From the NCBI RefSeq assembly GCF_016862975.1, contig NZ_BONZ01000061.1:62001-126000 (forward strand): a stretch of DNA of 64,000 nt, read 5' to 3'. The notes under the pieces are model-generated. The model was not told the origin of the DNA, searched no databases, and worked only from the letters and a program-made list of their open reading frames with translations. Position 1 is the first letter of the stretch. Every line of letters begins with the position of its first letter. Positions 34,448 to 43,430 of the stretch are shown here, piece after piece. Source of the DNA: Rugosimonospora africana. GTDB lineage: Bacteria > Actinomycetota > Actinomycetes > Mycobacteriales > Micromonosporaceae. Both the position numbers and the translations under genes were made by a program.

Positions 34448-35362
34448 ATGCGGATCCTGCGTACCCCCGACGAGCGTTTCGCGGTGCTGCCCGACCTCGC
34501 GGCGCTGCCCGACTTCGCCGCCCGTTACGCCGACGTCGGCGGGCTGCGGATGGCCTACGTCGAGGCCGGACCCGCCGACGGCCCGCCGGTGCTGCTGTTG
34601 CATGGCGAGCCGAGCTGGTCGTTCCTCTACCGCCGGGTCATCGACGTGCTGGCCGCCGCGGGGCTGCGCGCGATCGCCCCGGACCTCATCGGGTTCGGCC
34701 GGTCCGACAAGCCGGCCGACGCCGCCGAGCACAGCTACGCCCGGCACGTGGAGTGGGTGCGGGCGTTCGCCTTCGACGCCCTCGACCTCCGGGCGGTCAC
34801 CCTGGTCGGCCAGGACTGGGGCGGCCTGATCGGCCTGCGGCTGGTGGCCGAGCACCCGGAGCGGTTCGCCCGGGTGGTCGCGTCCAACACCGGCCTGCCC
34901 ACCGGCGACCAGGCGCTGCCGCCGGTCTGGTGGCGGTTCCGCGAGGCGGTCACCACCGCGCCGGTGCTGAGCGTGTCGCGGCTGGTCCAGGCCGGGTGCC
35001 AGACCCCGCTGTCCGATGCGGTGCTCGCCGCGTACGACGCGCCGTTTCCGGACGAGAGCTATCTGGCCGCGGTACGGGCGATGCCGCTGCTCGTCCCGAC
35101 CTCGCCGGACGACCCCGCCGCGCCCGCCAACCGGGCGGCCTGGCAACGGCTGTCCACACTGGACATTCCGTTCCTCGTCGCGTTCAGCGACGGGGATCCG
35201 ATCACCGGCGGGATGGCGCCGGTCCTGAAGCGCGCCATGGCGGGCGCGGCGGGCCTGGACCATCCCACGATCCACGGCGCGGGCCACTTCCTCCAGGAGG
35301 ACGCCGGGGACCGGTTGGGTGAGGTCATCGTGGACTTCGTGGCGGCAAGCGGGCCGGCCTGA
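34448..35362 (+). CDS. Haloalkane dehalogenase-like alpha/beta hydrolase
   Basis: A 304-residue alpha/beta hydrolase. The oxyanion region LLHGEPSWSFLYR, the nucleophile elbow VGQDWGG (Asp123, with halide-holding Trp124) and the catalytic His280 in GAGHFLQED are those of haloalkane dehalogenases, which replace a halogen on an alkyl chain by a hydroxyl. FSDGDPITGG near residue 245 is consistent with the acid residue location of subfamily I. An epoxide hydrolase is the main alternative, but the E-P-S-W after H-G favours the dehalogenase. The gap to the next gene is 1 base, so the two are probably co-transcribed. Confidence 0.85.
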   Translation: MRILRTPDERFAVLPDLAALPDFAARYADVGGLRMAYVEAGPADGPPVLLLHGEPSWSFLYRRVIDVLAAAGLRAIAPDLIGFGRSDKPADAAEHSYARHVEWVRAFAFDALDLRAVTLVGQDWGGLIGLRLVAEHPERFARVVASNTGLPTGDQALPPVWWRFREAVTTAPVLSVSRLVQAGCQTPLSDAVLAAYDAPFPDESYLAAVRAMPLLVPTSPDDPAAPANRAAWQRLSTLDIPFLVAFSDGDPITGGMAPVLKRAMAGAAGLDHPTIHGAGHFLQEDAGDRLGEVIVDFVAASGPA

Positions 35363-35363
35363 C

Positions 35364-36869
35364 GTGGAGCGGTACATCCTCTTTCCCGGCCGGCACCACG
35401 TACTGACCCTGTTCCAGGCCGAGTACCTGCGTGAACTGGCCGGCGACGGGGTCACGGTGGTGTGGGCGGTCACCTCCGCGAACCACGAGAACACCAAGCG
35501 CAACCCGGTCCCGTACGACCGGCGGGAGGCCGCGATCGAGCGGTTCAGCATGCTGGAGGGGCTTCGCTCACTGGTGGTACCGGTGTTCGACACCGCGTAC
35601 ACCGGGCGCTTCGCCGAGGTGACGGTGAAGAACATCGCGGCGACCCTGGGCCTGTCGCTGACTCCGGCGAACACCGTCGTGGCATGCTCCACGCCCGAGG
35701 TGGCGGACCTGTACCGGCAACTGGGCTTCACCATCGCCGGCGTGGAGGCGTCCCGCGCTCGGGTGCCGCCCCGGCCCTGGGACGTGCTGCTCGCGCTGGC
35801 CGCCGGCGACCCCGGCTGGACGAAGCTGGCCCACCCGGCGACCGTGGACGTGTTCGAGCGGTACGGCCTGGTGGCGCACATCCGCACGGTCGTGGGCGAC
35901 CCGGTCGTCGGCGACGAGGGCGGCCTGACCACCACCCGCGACTACCGCAGCTATGCCGAGGCGTTCGAGGACAGCGCCGCGCGGAAGTGGGACGCGGTCC
36001 GCCGGTACGTGCGGCCCGGTCGCATCGTCGACATCGGCTGCGGTGCCGGTGCCGTGCTGGCCCTGGCCGACCGCGAGCCGGCGCTGCGGGAGAGCGACCT
36101 GATCGGCGTCGAGGTGGCCCGGCACCTGTACGAGGAGTGCGTCCACCGCAAGGCGCAGGGCGCCTTCGCCAACCCGAACGTGTTCTTCTACCAGCGCAAC
36201 GTGCTGGGTGGCGCGGTCTTCCCGCCGCGGTCGGTCGACACCACGCTGACGTTCGCGCTGACCCACGAGATCTGGTCGTACGGGTCGCGGCTGGACTCGG
36301 TGCGCCGGTTCGCCCGGGCAATCTACGACCACACGGTGCCGGGCGGGGTCTGGCTCAACAGTGACGTGTGCGGGCCGGAGGGCAAGGACGCCACCGTGAC
36401 GCTCCGGCTGTCCACAATGGATGGCGAGAACCCGGGAAAGGCGCGCGACGACCTGGAGACGGTGTCCCGCGAGGAAGTGACCCGGTACGTGGCCGGCCTG
36501 TCGACGAGGGCACGGTTCGACCAGTTCGTCGTGGACTACCGGTTCCCGGTGCCGTTCGAGGCGCACGGCGACGAGGTGGTGCGCGTCCGGCTGGCCGACG
36601 CGATGGACTTCCTGACCCGCAAGGACTACCCGGACAACTGGCTGTCCGAGACGCACGAGCAGTTCTGCGGGCTGGCGTACCCGGACTGGGTCGAGGTGTT
36701 GACCGGGGTCGGGTTCGAGGTCGACCCGGCCTCGCACGCGTGGCGCAACGACTGGGTCGTGGACAACCGCATCGCCCCGGTGGCGTCACTGTCCACTCTG
36801 GACGGTCGGCCGCTCGACTGGCCGGTCACCCATGTCCTGCTGGTCGCCCGCCGCCCGGTCGGTACCTGA
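35364..36869 (+). CDS. Nucleotidyltransferase-like/methyltransferase fusion protein
   Basis: A 501-residue protein in two parts. Residues 1-130 resemble an NMNAT-type nucleotidyltransferase: the HxxH-like FPGRHHVLTLFQ near the start, then TSANHENTKRNPVPYDRREA, which matches the S-A-x(5)-T-x2-N-P-x5-R pattern that binds ATP and the nucleotide, and VVACSTPEVADLY further on. Residues about 195-500 are a class I SAM methyltransferase (motif I IVDIGCGAGAVLALAD at 221-236, then LIGVEVARHLYEE, and YDHTVPGGVWLNSDV). I know of no named function for this arrangement. GTG start, 1 base after the dehalogenase stop. Confidence 0.7.
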   Translation: MERYILFPGRHHVLTLFQAEYLRELAGDGVTVVWAVTSANHENTKRNPVPYDRREAAIERFSMLEGLRSLVVPVFDTAYTGRFAEVTVKNIAATLGLSLTPANTVVACSTPEVADLYRQLGFTIAGVEASRARVPPRPWDVLLALAAGDPGWTKLAHPATVDVFERYGLVAHIRTVVGDPVVGDEGGLTTTRDYRSYAEAFEDSAARKWDAVRRYVRPGRIVDIGCGAGAVLALADREPALRESDLIGVEVARHLYEECVHRKAQGAFANPNVFFYQRNVLGGAVFPPRSVDTTLTFALTHEIWSYGSRLDSVRRFARAIYDHTVPGGVWLNSDVCGPEGKDATVTLRLSTMDGENPGKARDDLETVSREEVTRYVAGLSTRARFDQFVVDYRFPVPFEAHGDEVVRVRLADAMDFLTRKDYPDNWLSETHEQFCGLAYPDWVEVLTGVGFEVDPASHAWRNDWVVDNRIAPVASLSTLDGRPLDWPVTHVLLVARRPVGT

Positions 36870-36879
36870 GCCGTCGCGT

Positions 36880-36911
36880 GCCCGGGGCCGGTTGGGCGAC
36901 CGGCCCCGGGC
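36880..36911. terminator. Bidirectional terminator hairpin
   Basis: GCCCGGGGCCGGT (36880-36892) and ACCGGCCCCGGGC (36899-36911), perfect 13-bp stem with a 6-base loop between convergent genes. Confidence 0.88.
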
Positions 36912-36925
36912 GCCATCGGCGCTAA

Positions 36926-38110
36926 TTAGTGAGCCGACACCGGCACGCCCACCTTGAGGAACGCGTTGGCGTGCGCGCCCGTCGCGGTGACCGGTCCGGT
37001 GGTCCAGATGCCGATCTGGTCGTTCGAGATGGCGTTCGCCTCGACCCGGATCGACAACGGGGAGACCGTGGCCACGAGGACCCCGGTGGTCTGGGTGTCG
37101 GCCGGACTGAAGTCCGGGTCGCCGCCCAGGTTGTTGGTACCGATCTGGTTGGCCAGGATGACGTTGCCGTTGAGGTCCTGGCCGGGAGCGTGGCTGTGTA
37201 CCGTCACGCCGGACATGCCGTTGCCGTTGATGGCGTTGCCCTCGACGACGTTGTCGTACGACGCGCCACCCGGTACGCCGGTCGCGATGACCACCCCGGC
37301 ACCCGCGCCGTCGACTCCGTTGCCGCTGATGCGGTTGCCGATGACCTGGGTGTCGAACACGCCGGCCACGGTCGGCGCGGGTACGCCGTTCGGGGCCGCC
37401 GCCGGGTTGTGGCCGACGACCGTGACGCCGCAGGCGTACAGGTTGTCGGTCACCACGTTGCCGATGACGCGGTTGTGCCCGGCGGGTCCGGTCTCATCGC
37501 TGATCAGGATTCCGCCGCTGTTGTCGGTGCTGGTGTTGCCGCTGATGGTGGAGTTCGAGCTGCCCATCAGGTGGATGCCCTCGCCGCAGTCGCCGGGGAC
37601 ACCCTGCGTCGGAGCGCAGAACGGGTAGCTGTTGGGCACCGGGTTCACCGGTGACCCGCCCAGGTCATTGTGCTTGACCACGTTGCCCTGGATGGTGACA
37701 TTGTTCGCGCCGTTGACGAGGATCCCCTCGCCGATGGCGTTCTCCACGGTGAAGCCACTGACCGTGGCGTGGCCGGCGGTGACCGTCACCCCGTTGGTCT
37801 GGTTCGTGGCGTCGATCGTGGCGGAGGAGCGTCCCCGCAGCGTCACGGTCTTCGTGACCGAGACGTCCTCCCGGTAGGTGCCGCCGCAGACGACAACGGT
37901 CCCGTTGGCGGCCACCGCGGTGATCGCGGCGTTGATGGAGTGGTACGCGGCGGAGGTGCAGCTGTTGCCGGCCGCGGTGCTCGCACCGTGCGTCGACACG
38001 TACACGGTGTGCGCCTGAGGATTCGCCTGGGCCGCGCCGACTCCCAGGAGAGGGCTTGCCAGAACGATTCCTCCGGCGGCCGCGATCGCTGACACTCTGA
38101 CCTTGGTCAT
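36926..38110 (-). CDS. Secreted right-handed beta-helix protein
   Basis: A 394-residue secreted protein: a signal peptide of about 29 residues ending A-Q-A before NPQAHT, then repeated turns of a parallel beta-helix such as VTIQGNVVKHNDLGG, STISGNTSTDNSGG, NRVIGNVVTDN and NVVEGNAINGNGMSG (NosD/pectate-lyase-like repeats). These domains bind or cut polysaccharides; no catalytic set can be named. Two Cys pairs (GNSCTSA, VVVCGG; PFCAPT, GDCGEG) may form disulfides. The codon pattern is typical of the genome. A sigma factor gene lies 160 bases upstream in the same direction. Confidence 0.85.
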   Translation of the reverse strand: MTKVRVSAIAAAGGIVLASPLLGVGAAQANPQAHTVYVSTHGASTAAGNSCTSAAYHSINAAITAVAANGTVVVCGGTYREDVSVTKTVTLRGRSSATIDATNQTNGVTVTAGHATVSGFTVENAIGEGILVNGANNVTIQGNVVKHNDLGGSPVNPVPNSYPFCAPTQGVPGDCGEGIHLMGSSNSTISGNTSTDNSGGILISDETGPAGHNRVIGNVVTDNLYACGVTVVGHNPAAAPNGVPAPTVAGVFDTQVIGNRISGNGVDGAGAGVVIATGVPGGASYDNVVEGNAINGNGMSGVTVHSHAPGQDLNGNVILANQIGTNNLGGDPDFSPADTQTTGVLVATVSPLSIRVEANAISNDQIGIWTTGPVTATGAHANAFLKVGVPVSAH

Positions 38111-38270
38111 TGAAACTCCGTGCGTTTGGTGAACTCATCGCCGGTCACTGTGACTCGGCGACTGCCGTAACCGGAACGGCTCTTTGTGGATGTAGCACCG
38201 CGGGTGACTCCCCCGACCCACCCGCGACCGACACGTCTCCGGAATCGACGTGCCTGGTTCAGGTCGCCAA

Positions 38271-38861
38271 TCAGGCGAGTGCCGCGCCGATCGCCGCGGA
38301 CAGGGAGCGCAGCGCGTAGTGGGTGCGCGACTTGACGGTGCCGACCGGGATGCCCAGCCGCTGCGCGGCCTCGGCGGTCGAGCGCTCGCGGTAGTACAGC
38401 TCGATGAGCACGGACCGGTGGTCGGGGTTGAGCGTCACCATCGCCTCGCGCACCGCCTGCACGTTCACCAGCCGTTCGATCGCGTCCTCGGTGGTCGGCA
38501 GCGTGGCGGCGTCGGCGGTGTGTACCTCGGTCGGCCGGACGTTGCGGGCCCGGGCCGCGTCGATCGCGATCCGCCGGCCGACGGTGAACAGCCATGGCCG
38601 CACCGAGTCCACGTCCGGGTTCAGCCCGTCGAGGTTCCGCCAGGCCCGCAGCAGCGTCTCCTGCATCAGGTCCTCGGCGGCGTGCGCGTCGCCGAACGTG
38701 ATGCGCAGCAGGAAGCGGTACAGCGGCCCGGCGTGAGCCCGGTAGAGCGCCCGCATCCGCTCATCGGCGCTGCTCGGCGGCGCGGCGGGGTCGGAGGCGT
38801 CGGAGGCGTCCGCGGCGGTACTGGCCGGCGCACCCGCGGCGGGTACGGAGGCGGTGATCAT
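38271..38861 (-). CDS. ECF-type RNA polymerase sigma factor
   Basis: A 196-residue sigma-70-family factor with regions 2 and 4 only. Region 2 (about 36-105): LYRAHAGPLYRFLLRITFGD, AAEDLMQETLLRAWRNLD, VRPWLFTVGRRIAIDAAR. Region 4 (about 135-190): LNPDHRSVLIELYYRERSTA and RLGIPVGTVKSRTHYALRSL. An Ala/Ser/Asp-rich head of 30 residues precedes it. The ATG follows AAGGGAG; a longer GTG-started form is possible. No anti-sigma gene lies next to it on either side, which is unusual for this class. Confidence 0.9.
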   Translation of the reverse strand: MITASVPAAGAPASTAADASDASDPAAPPSSADERMRALYRAHAGPLYRFLLRITFGDAHAAEDLMQETLLRAWRNLDGLNPDVDSVRPWLFTVGRRIAIDAARARNVRPTEVHTADAATLPTTEDAIERLVNVQAVREAMVTLNPDHRSVLIELYYRERSTAEAAQRLGIPVGTVKSRTHYALRSLSAAIGAALA

Positions 38862-39074
38862 GGAACGGAACTCCCTTCGCGTGCCGGCTGTCGACACCTC
38901 AGAGACTTCCGCAACGGCGATGAGCGATCATCGGTGTCGAGACGCATGTTTTGGCACCGGTAGCCACCGCCCCGGCCGTGTTTGCCTACGTCATGGCACT
39001 CATGCCCAGGTTTCCGGCCGGATCAGGGCACGGTGAGATACCGCTTGCTCACGAACGATAATCGGGGGCGGACC

Positions 39075-42000
39075 TCAGGTCCGGGCGCCGGCCTCGCGCA
39101 TGATCTCGATGCGCGAGCGCAGGCTCAGCTTCGCCAGGACGTGCGACACGTGGGTCTGCACCGTGCGCGGTGAGGTGAACAGCTGGGCCGCGATGTCCGC
39201 GTTGCTGTGCCCCTGCGCCACCAGGTCGACGACCCGCTGCTCTGCCGGGGTCAGCGAGCCCCACCCCGTGGTCTCCCGCCGGCGCAGGCTACGCGGGCCG
39301 CGGCGGATCCCGGCCGCGCGCAGCCGCGAGTCGGCCCGGCGCAGGTCCCAGGAGGCGTTGGCGGCGGCGTACCCGCGTACCGCGTCGCTCAGCAGGACCC
39401 GGGCCTGCGCGGCGTCGCCGGCGAGGGCGAGCCGCAGCGCCGCCTCTTCCAGCGCGAACGAGCGGGCCATCGTCCAGCCGTGCCGCTCGAAGTCGCCGGC
39501 GACCCGGACGAGTTCCGGAGCGTCGTCGGCGAGCTGCGCCTCGCACAGGTCCGCTGCGAGCAGCTGCCTGATGATGGCGTCGGGGTGGCCCGCGTCGTCT
39601 CGGGCGGCCCGGGCGGCCCCCTGCGCGGTGTCCCGGTCGCCAATCGTCAGCGCGACCCGGACCAGGTCCGGCAGCCACATGTACCGCTCCCGGCCGTCGT
39701 GCCCGATGCCCGGATCGAGCCACGTGGTGAGCAGCTCGACCGCGCGGGTCGGGTCGCCGTCGGCCTCCGCGCGGATCGCCTGCGCGGCGACCAGGTACCC
39801 GGAGTAGATCCGCACGTCGCCGGTGGTGACCCCGATGTCCCGGCCGGCCTCCACCTCGGCCCGCAGCCGGGCCCAATCCTCCTGGTGGCCGGCGATGAGG
39901 GCGGCGAGCCCGTGTGCCGCCATCCGGAGCGCGGGGGCCATCGGCGGCTGCAGCGAGCCGACGTGCAGCAGGGCCTCGTCCCACTCGCCGAAGTCGTAGT
40001 AGCCCATGGCCCCGGCGATCTGTACCCGCCCGGTGCGCTTGGTGCCTGTCTTGACCGAGAACCTCAGCGTCTCCTGGAACGTCGCGTCGAATTCATCCCG
40101 GCGACCCAGGTTGTTCAGGTGCGCCAGCCGGTTGGTCAGCAGGATCAGGCGCAGCTCCGTCGAGTCCGGGTCGGTGTTCGGCACGGCCAGGGCCGCGGAG
40201 ATGTGCACCAGTGCGGTGGCACTGTCGGCCAGGTGGGACAGCACGTGGTGGGCGTACCCGATGGCGACCGGGTCGCCGCTGCGCCCACCCTCGGCCATCG
40301 CGACCCGGGCCCGCCGCATGGCCTCGTCCTCCCGGCCCACCTTGATCAGCGTGATCGCCGACCAGGCGCGGATCCGGGCGCGCCAGGCTTCCGACAGCCC
40401 GTCCTCGGCGAACGCCTTCTCCGCGACCGTCAGCGCCGGCCCGTTGTCGCCGTGCTGGCTCGCCGAGCGGAGCCGGTACAGGTACATCCGGCCACGCACC
40501 TCGGGATCCTTCGCGAAGCGCAGCACCCCGGCGGCCACCTCGGCGGCCCGGAGGCTGTCGCCGGTCCAGAACAGTACGGTCGCCAGGCGTGCCTCCAGCA
40601 CCTCACGCTGGCGCTCATCGAGCCCGGAGTGGATGAGCCGGTTCAGCACGTCGACCCCCACCTGCGGGGCCACGAACATCGCCGCGACCGGCAGGGTGAC
40701 CGCCCAGTCGATGGCCCACGCGTCGACCGTCCCCTCGGCCGCCATCAGGTGCCGGGCGACCGGGCCGATCCCCGCGCCGCTTCGCGCGAGCGACCGCGCG
40801 ATCTGGTTGTGCAGCGCGTGGCGGAGCGAGCCGGGAATCTCCGCGCTGAGCGTCTGGCGGATCAGGCCGTGCCGGAACGCCAGCCGGGCGCCGGTCTCCG
40901 CCAGTACACCGGCGGCCAGCGCGTCGGCCAGCGAGGTCTGCAGAGCCGCGGCCGGCCGGTCCGCGACCCGGGTCAGGTCCTGCACGGTGAATTCCTCGCC
41001 GAGCAACGCCGCCAGCCGCAGCAAGCTGCGGGTGGACTCCTCCAGGAAGCCGAGCCGGCGGCCGATCGCGGCACCCAGCGACTCGGGGATGTCAGAGAAG
41101 TCCTGGGGCAGGTCCGACTCCATCTCGCCCCCGTCGGCCCGGAGGCTGCCGTCCCGGCGCAGCGCGTCGACCAGCTCGCGGACGTACAGCGGGTTGCCCC
41201 CGGCGCGGGCCAGCTGCGCCGACAGCCGGGGCCCCGGCCGCGCCGACAGCAGCTGGGCGGTCAGCTCGGTCACCGCCGCCTCGTCCAGCGCGCCGACCAC
41301 CTGGACCACGCCGTCCCGATCCCGCAGCACCTCCTTGAGCCGTTCCACCTCGGGCCGGCGCGGTACCGGGCGCGCGGTGCCGACGAGCAGGAGCGGCAGC
41401 TGGTCGACGAGCCGATCCAGCCGGTACCAGACCGACAGGCTCGGCACGTCCGCCCAGTGCAGATCCTCGACCGCGAGTACGACCGGCCCGGCCGCGCACA
41501 GCTGGTCCACCAGGTCGATGATTTTCTCGGCGCCGGCGACCACCGGGTCGATCACGTCCTGCTCGACCACCGTGCCGGCCAGCAGGCGCGCGATCGCCCT
41601 GCGCTGCGGATCCGCCGAGCGGTGCGAAGCGCCGAGGCCGTCGGCGAGCGGACGCAGCGGGAAGGGCTGGGTCAGCTCCTCGGCACGACCCCGGAACACC
41701 TGGCACCCGGCCGCGGAGGCCCGGGCCAGCAACGCGTCGACCAGGCTCGACTTGCCGATCCCGGGCTCGCCCTCCAGCCAGATCGCGCCGCCCCGGCCGG
41801 ACGACAGGTCCGCGACGAGGGACTCGACGAGCGCCCGCTCCTCGGAACGCCCGACGAGAGCGGCGGCGGCGAGACCGGCAGAGGCGGGGCTGGCAGAGGC
41901 GGGGCCGGCAAAGACAGTGCCGGCAGAGGTGAGGCCGGCGGAGGTGAGGCCGGCGGAGGTGGGCGGGGAGTCGTCACCGCGCGCCGCGCGGGGCTCCGAC

Positions 42001-42101
42001 CGGTCGCCGGTTCCGGGCCGTTGGCCGGCGACCCGCGGGTGCGGCACGGGCGGGTCGGCCGCGGTGGGGCTGGGTCGGCTCGCGGTACCGGTCGAATCCA
42101 C
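39075..42101 (-). CDS. LuxR-family regulator with N-terminal AAA ATPase (LAL type)
   Basis: A 1008-residue large ATP-binding LuxR regulator. Walker A GEPGIGKSS is at 111-119; Walker B is PVVLAVEDLHWAD; a TPR-like helical middle follows; the C-terminal LuxR helix-turn-helix has LTPAEQRVVDLVAQGHSN and IAAQLFTSPRTVQTHVSHVL. Such proteins are signal-responsive activators of nearby or pathway genes. Residues about 45-80 hold a five-residue repeat of the T-S-A-G-L type from a 15-bp DNA repeat. The GTG at 42099-42101 is preferred: TAGCCT lies 7 bases upstream (leaderless). An upstream frame remains open for 58 codons without homology. Confidence 0.9.
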   Translation of the reverse strand: MDSTGTASRPSPTAADPPVPHPRVAGQRPGTGDRSEPRAARGDDSPPTSAGLTSAGLTSAGTVFAGPASASPASAGLAAAALVGRSEERALVESLVADLSSGRGGAIWLEGEPGIGKSSLVDALLARASAAGCQVFRGRAEELTQPFPLRPLADGLGASHRSADPQRRAIARLLAGTVVEQDVIDPVVAGAEKIIDLVDQLCAAGPVVLAVEDLHWADVPSLSVWYRLDRLVDQLPLLLVGTARPVPRRPEVERLKEVLRDRDGVVQVVGALDEAAVTELTAQLLSARPGPRLSAQLARAGGNPLYVRELVDALRRDGSLRADGGEMESDLPQDFSDIPESLGAAIGRRLGFLEESTRSLLRLAALLGEEFTVQDLTRVADRPAAALQTSLADALAAGVLAETGARLAFRHGLIRQTLSAEIPGSLRHALHNQIARSLARSGAGIGPVARHLMAAEGTVDAWAIDWAVTLPVAAMFVAPQVGVDVLNRLIHSGLDERQREVLEARLATVLFWTGDSLRAAEVAAGVLRFAKDPEVRGRMYLYRLRSASQHGDNGPALTVAEKAFAEDGLSEAWRARIRAWSAITLIKVGREDEAMRRARVAMAEGGRSGDPVAIGYAHHVLSHLADSATALVHISAALAVPNTDPDSTELRLILLTNRLAHLNNLGRRDEFDATFQETLRFSVKTGTKRTGRVQIAGAMGYYDFGEWDEALLHVGSLQPPMAPALRMAAHGLAALIAGHQEDWARLRAEVEAGRDIGVTTGDVRIYSGYLVAAQAIRAEADGDPTRAVELLTTWLDPGIGHDGRERYMWLPDLVRVALTIGDRDTAQGAARAARDDAGHPDAIIRQLLAADLCEAQLADDAPELVRVAGDFERHGWTMARSFALEEAALRLALAGDAAQARVLLSDAVRGYAAANASWDLRRADSRLRAAGIRRGPRSLRRRETTGWGSLTPAEQRVVDLVAQGHSNADIAAQLFTSPRTVQTHVSHVLAKLSLRSRIEIMREAGART

Positions 42102-42108
42102 ACGGGCG

Positions 42109-42114
42109 AGGCTA
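42109..42114 (-). promoter_or_regulatory. -10 box of a leaderless promoter for the LuxR gene
   Basis: Read on the minus strand, TAGCCT is followed by 7 bases and the GTG start codon, and no ribosome-binding site is visible. Same geometry as at 9451 and 11253. Confidence 0.45.
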
Positions 42115-42384
42115 CGACAGGAAACAGCACCCGCCAGCCAAGCGTCGGATTTACGCGCTCGGCAGCCCGCTCGCCGTGAGTAATCACACACGGTTCGGAG
42201 GCCGCCAGCGAACGCGGGGCGTCGGCGAGCCGTACAGCCGCTCGGCAGGGGCATTGATTTGGGTAATTGCGCCACTCATGCTTACGCAACGAGCGGTTCA
42301 CGAAGCCGGAGTCCTGCCGACGCCTCGCGGTCACCTGCTCCGCCCAGAATTCGGGCCAACATATCGCTGATCATGGAGGACCCC

Positions 42385-43266
42385 ATGCGTCTCCGATCCC
42401 GTACCCTCGTCCCGCTGGCCATCGCGGCCAGCGCACTGCTGGGTGCGACCGGTCTCTACGTGAACGCCCACGCGGCGGCGCCGGTCAAGCTCGCGGCGGC
42501 CACCATCCCGGCCTACGACCACGTCGTCGTGGTCATGGAGGAGAACCACTCGTACGCCGACATCATCGGCAACACCAAGAGCGCCCCGTACATGAACTCA
42601 CTGGCCTCGCAGGGCGCCCTGATGACGGCGTCGTACGCGGTCACCCACCCCAGCGAGCCGAACTACATGGCGCTGTTCGGCGGCAGCACGTTCGGCCTGT
42701 CCAGCGACGCCTGCCCCACGAACGAGGGCGCCAAGGCCAACCTCGGCTCGGAGTTGCTGGCCGCCGGCAAGACGTTCAAGGGGTACTCGGAGGGCCTGCC
42801 GTCGACCGGCTCGACCACGTGCTCGTCCGGTTCGTACGCCCGCAAGCACTCTCCGTGGATCAACTTCAGCAACGTACCCGCCGCCGACTCGCTGCCGTTC
42901 ACGAGCTTCCCGTCCTCGTCGAACTACGCGAGCCTGCCCACCCTGTCGTTCGTCATCCCGAACCTGAAGGACGACATGCACGACGGCACCATCACCCAGG
43001 CCGACACCTGGCTCAACTCGCACCTGTCGGCGTACGCGACCTGGGCCAAGACGCACAACAGCCTGCTGGTCGTCACGTGGGACGAGGACGACAACACCGA
43101 GGGCAACCAGATCCCGACCATCTTCGTCGGGCAGCACATCGCCACCGGCCACTACAACCAGAACATCAACCACTACAACGTGCTGGCGACCCTGGAGAAG
43201 ATGTACGGCCTGGGTCTGGTCGGGTCGAGCGCGTCGGCCACGCCGATCACCAGCATCTTCAACTGA
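42385..43266 (+). CDS. Secreted phosphoesterase (acid phosphatase/phospholipase C-like)
   Basis: A 293-residue secreted enzyme of the AcpA/PLC phosphoesterase family. Signal peptide of about 30 residues (LVPLAIAASALLGATGLYVN). The metal-binding start DHVVVVMEENHSYADIIGN carries the Glu53/Asn54 pair, THPSEPNYMALFGGSTFG contains the Ser-containing catalytic loop, and LLVVTWDEDDN near residue 230 has the Asp/Glu set. The ATG at 42385 is preferred over the ATG at 42373 because GGAGGA is placed between them. Likely scavenges phosphate or attacks phosphate esters outside the cell. Confidence 0.88.
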   Translation: MRLRSRTLVPLAIAASALLGATGLYVNAHAAAPVKLAAATIPAYDHVVVVMEENHSYADIIGNTKSAPYMNSLASQGALMTASYAVTHPSEPNYMALFGGSTFGLSSDACPTNEGAKANLGSELLAAGKTFKGYSEGLPSTGSTTCSSGSYARKHSPWINFSNVPAADSLPFTSFPSSSNYASLPTLSFVIPNLKDDMHDGTITQADTWLNSHLSAYATWAKTHNSLLVVTWDEDDNTEGNQIPTIFVGQHIATGHYNQNINHYNVLATLEKMYGLGLVGSSASATPITSIFN

Positions 43267-43280
43267 GTCACCTGTCGCCT

Positions 43281-43331
43281 GAGCCACCGGTTCACCTGAG
43301 CCACCGGTTCACCTGAGCCAGCGGTTCACCT
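43281..43331. repeat. 17-bp tandem repeat, three copies
   Basis: Units start at 43281, 43298 and 43315: GAGCCACCGGTTCACCT twice exactly and once with one change. It lies 14 bases after the phosphoesterase stop, before efeO. Confidence 0.92.
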
Positions 43332-43430
43332 GAATCGCCGGCAGCGGCCGGTCTGGCGGGGTCGGGCCCCACGGGTTTCCGGGGGCCCGACTCGCCGCCC
43401 CACATCCATCGATCCGCGAAGGAGGCCGCG

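Noticed and set aside
41878-41970. Treating the T-S-A-G-L repeat in the LuxR N-terminus as a functional domain
   Set aside because: It follows a 15-bp DNA repeat in a low-complexity head before the ATPase domain; most likely repeat expansion.
39207-42179. Very long open frame (990 codons) opposite the LuxR gene, and another from 40006
   Set aside because: Pure consequence of GC-rich codon bias on the coding strand. The LuxR frame has Walker and helix-turn-helix motifs; the opposite frames are Arg/Pro/Gly/Ala-rich without any motif.
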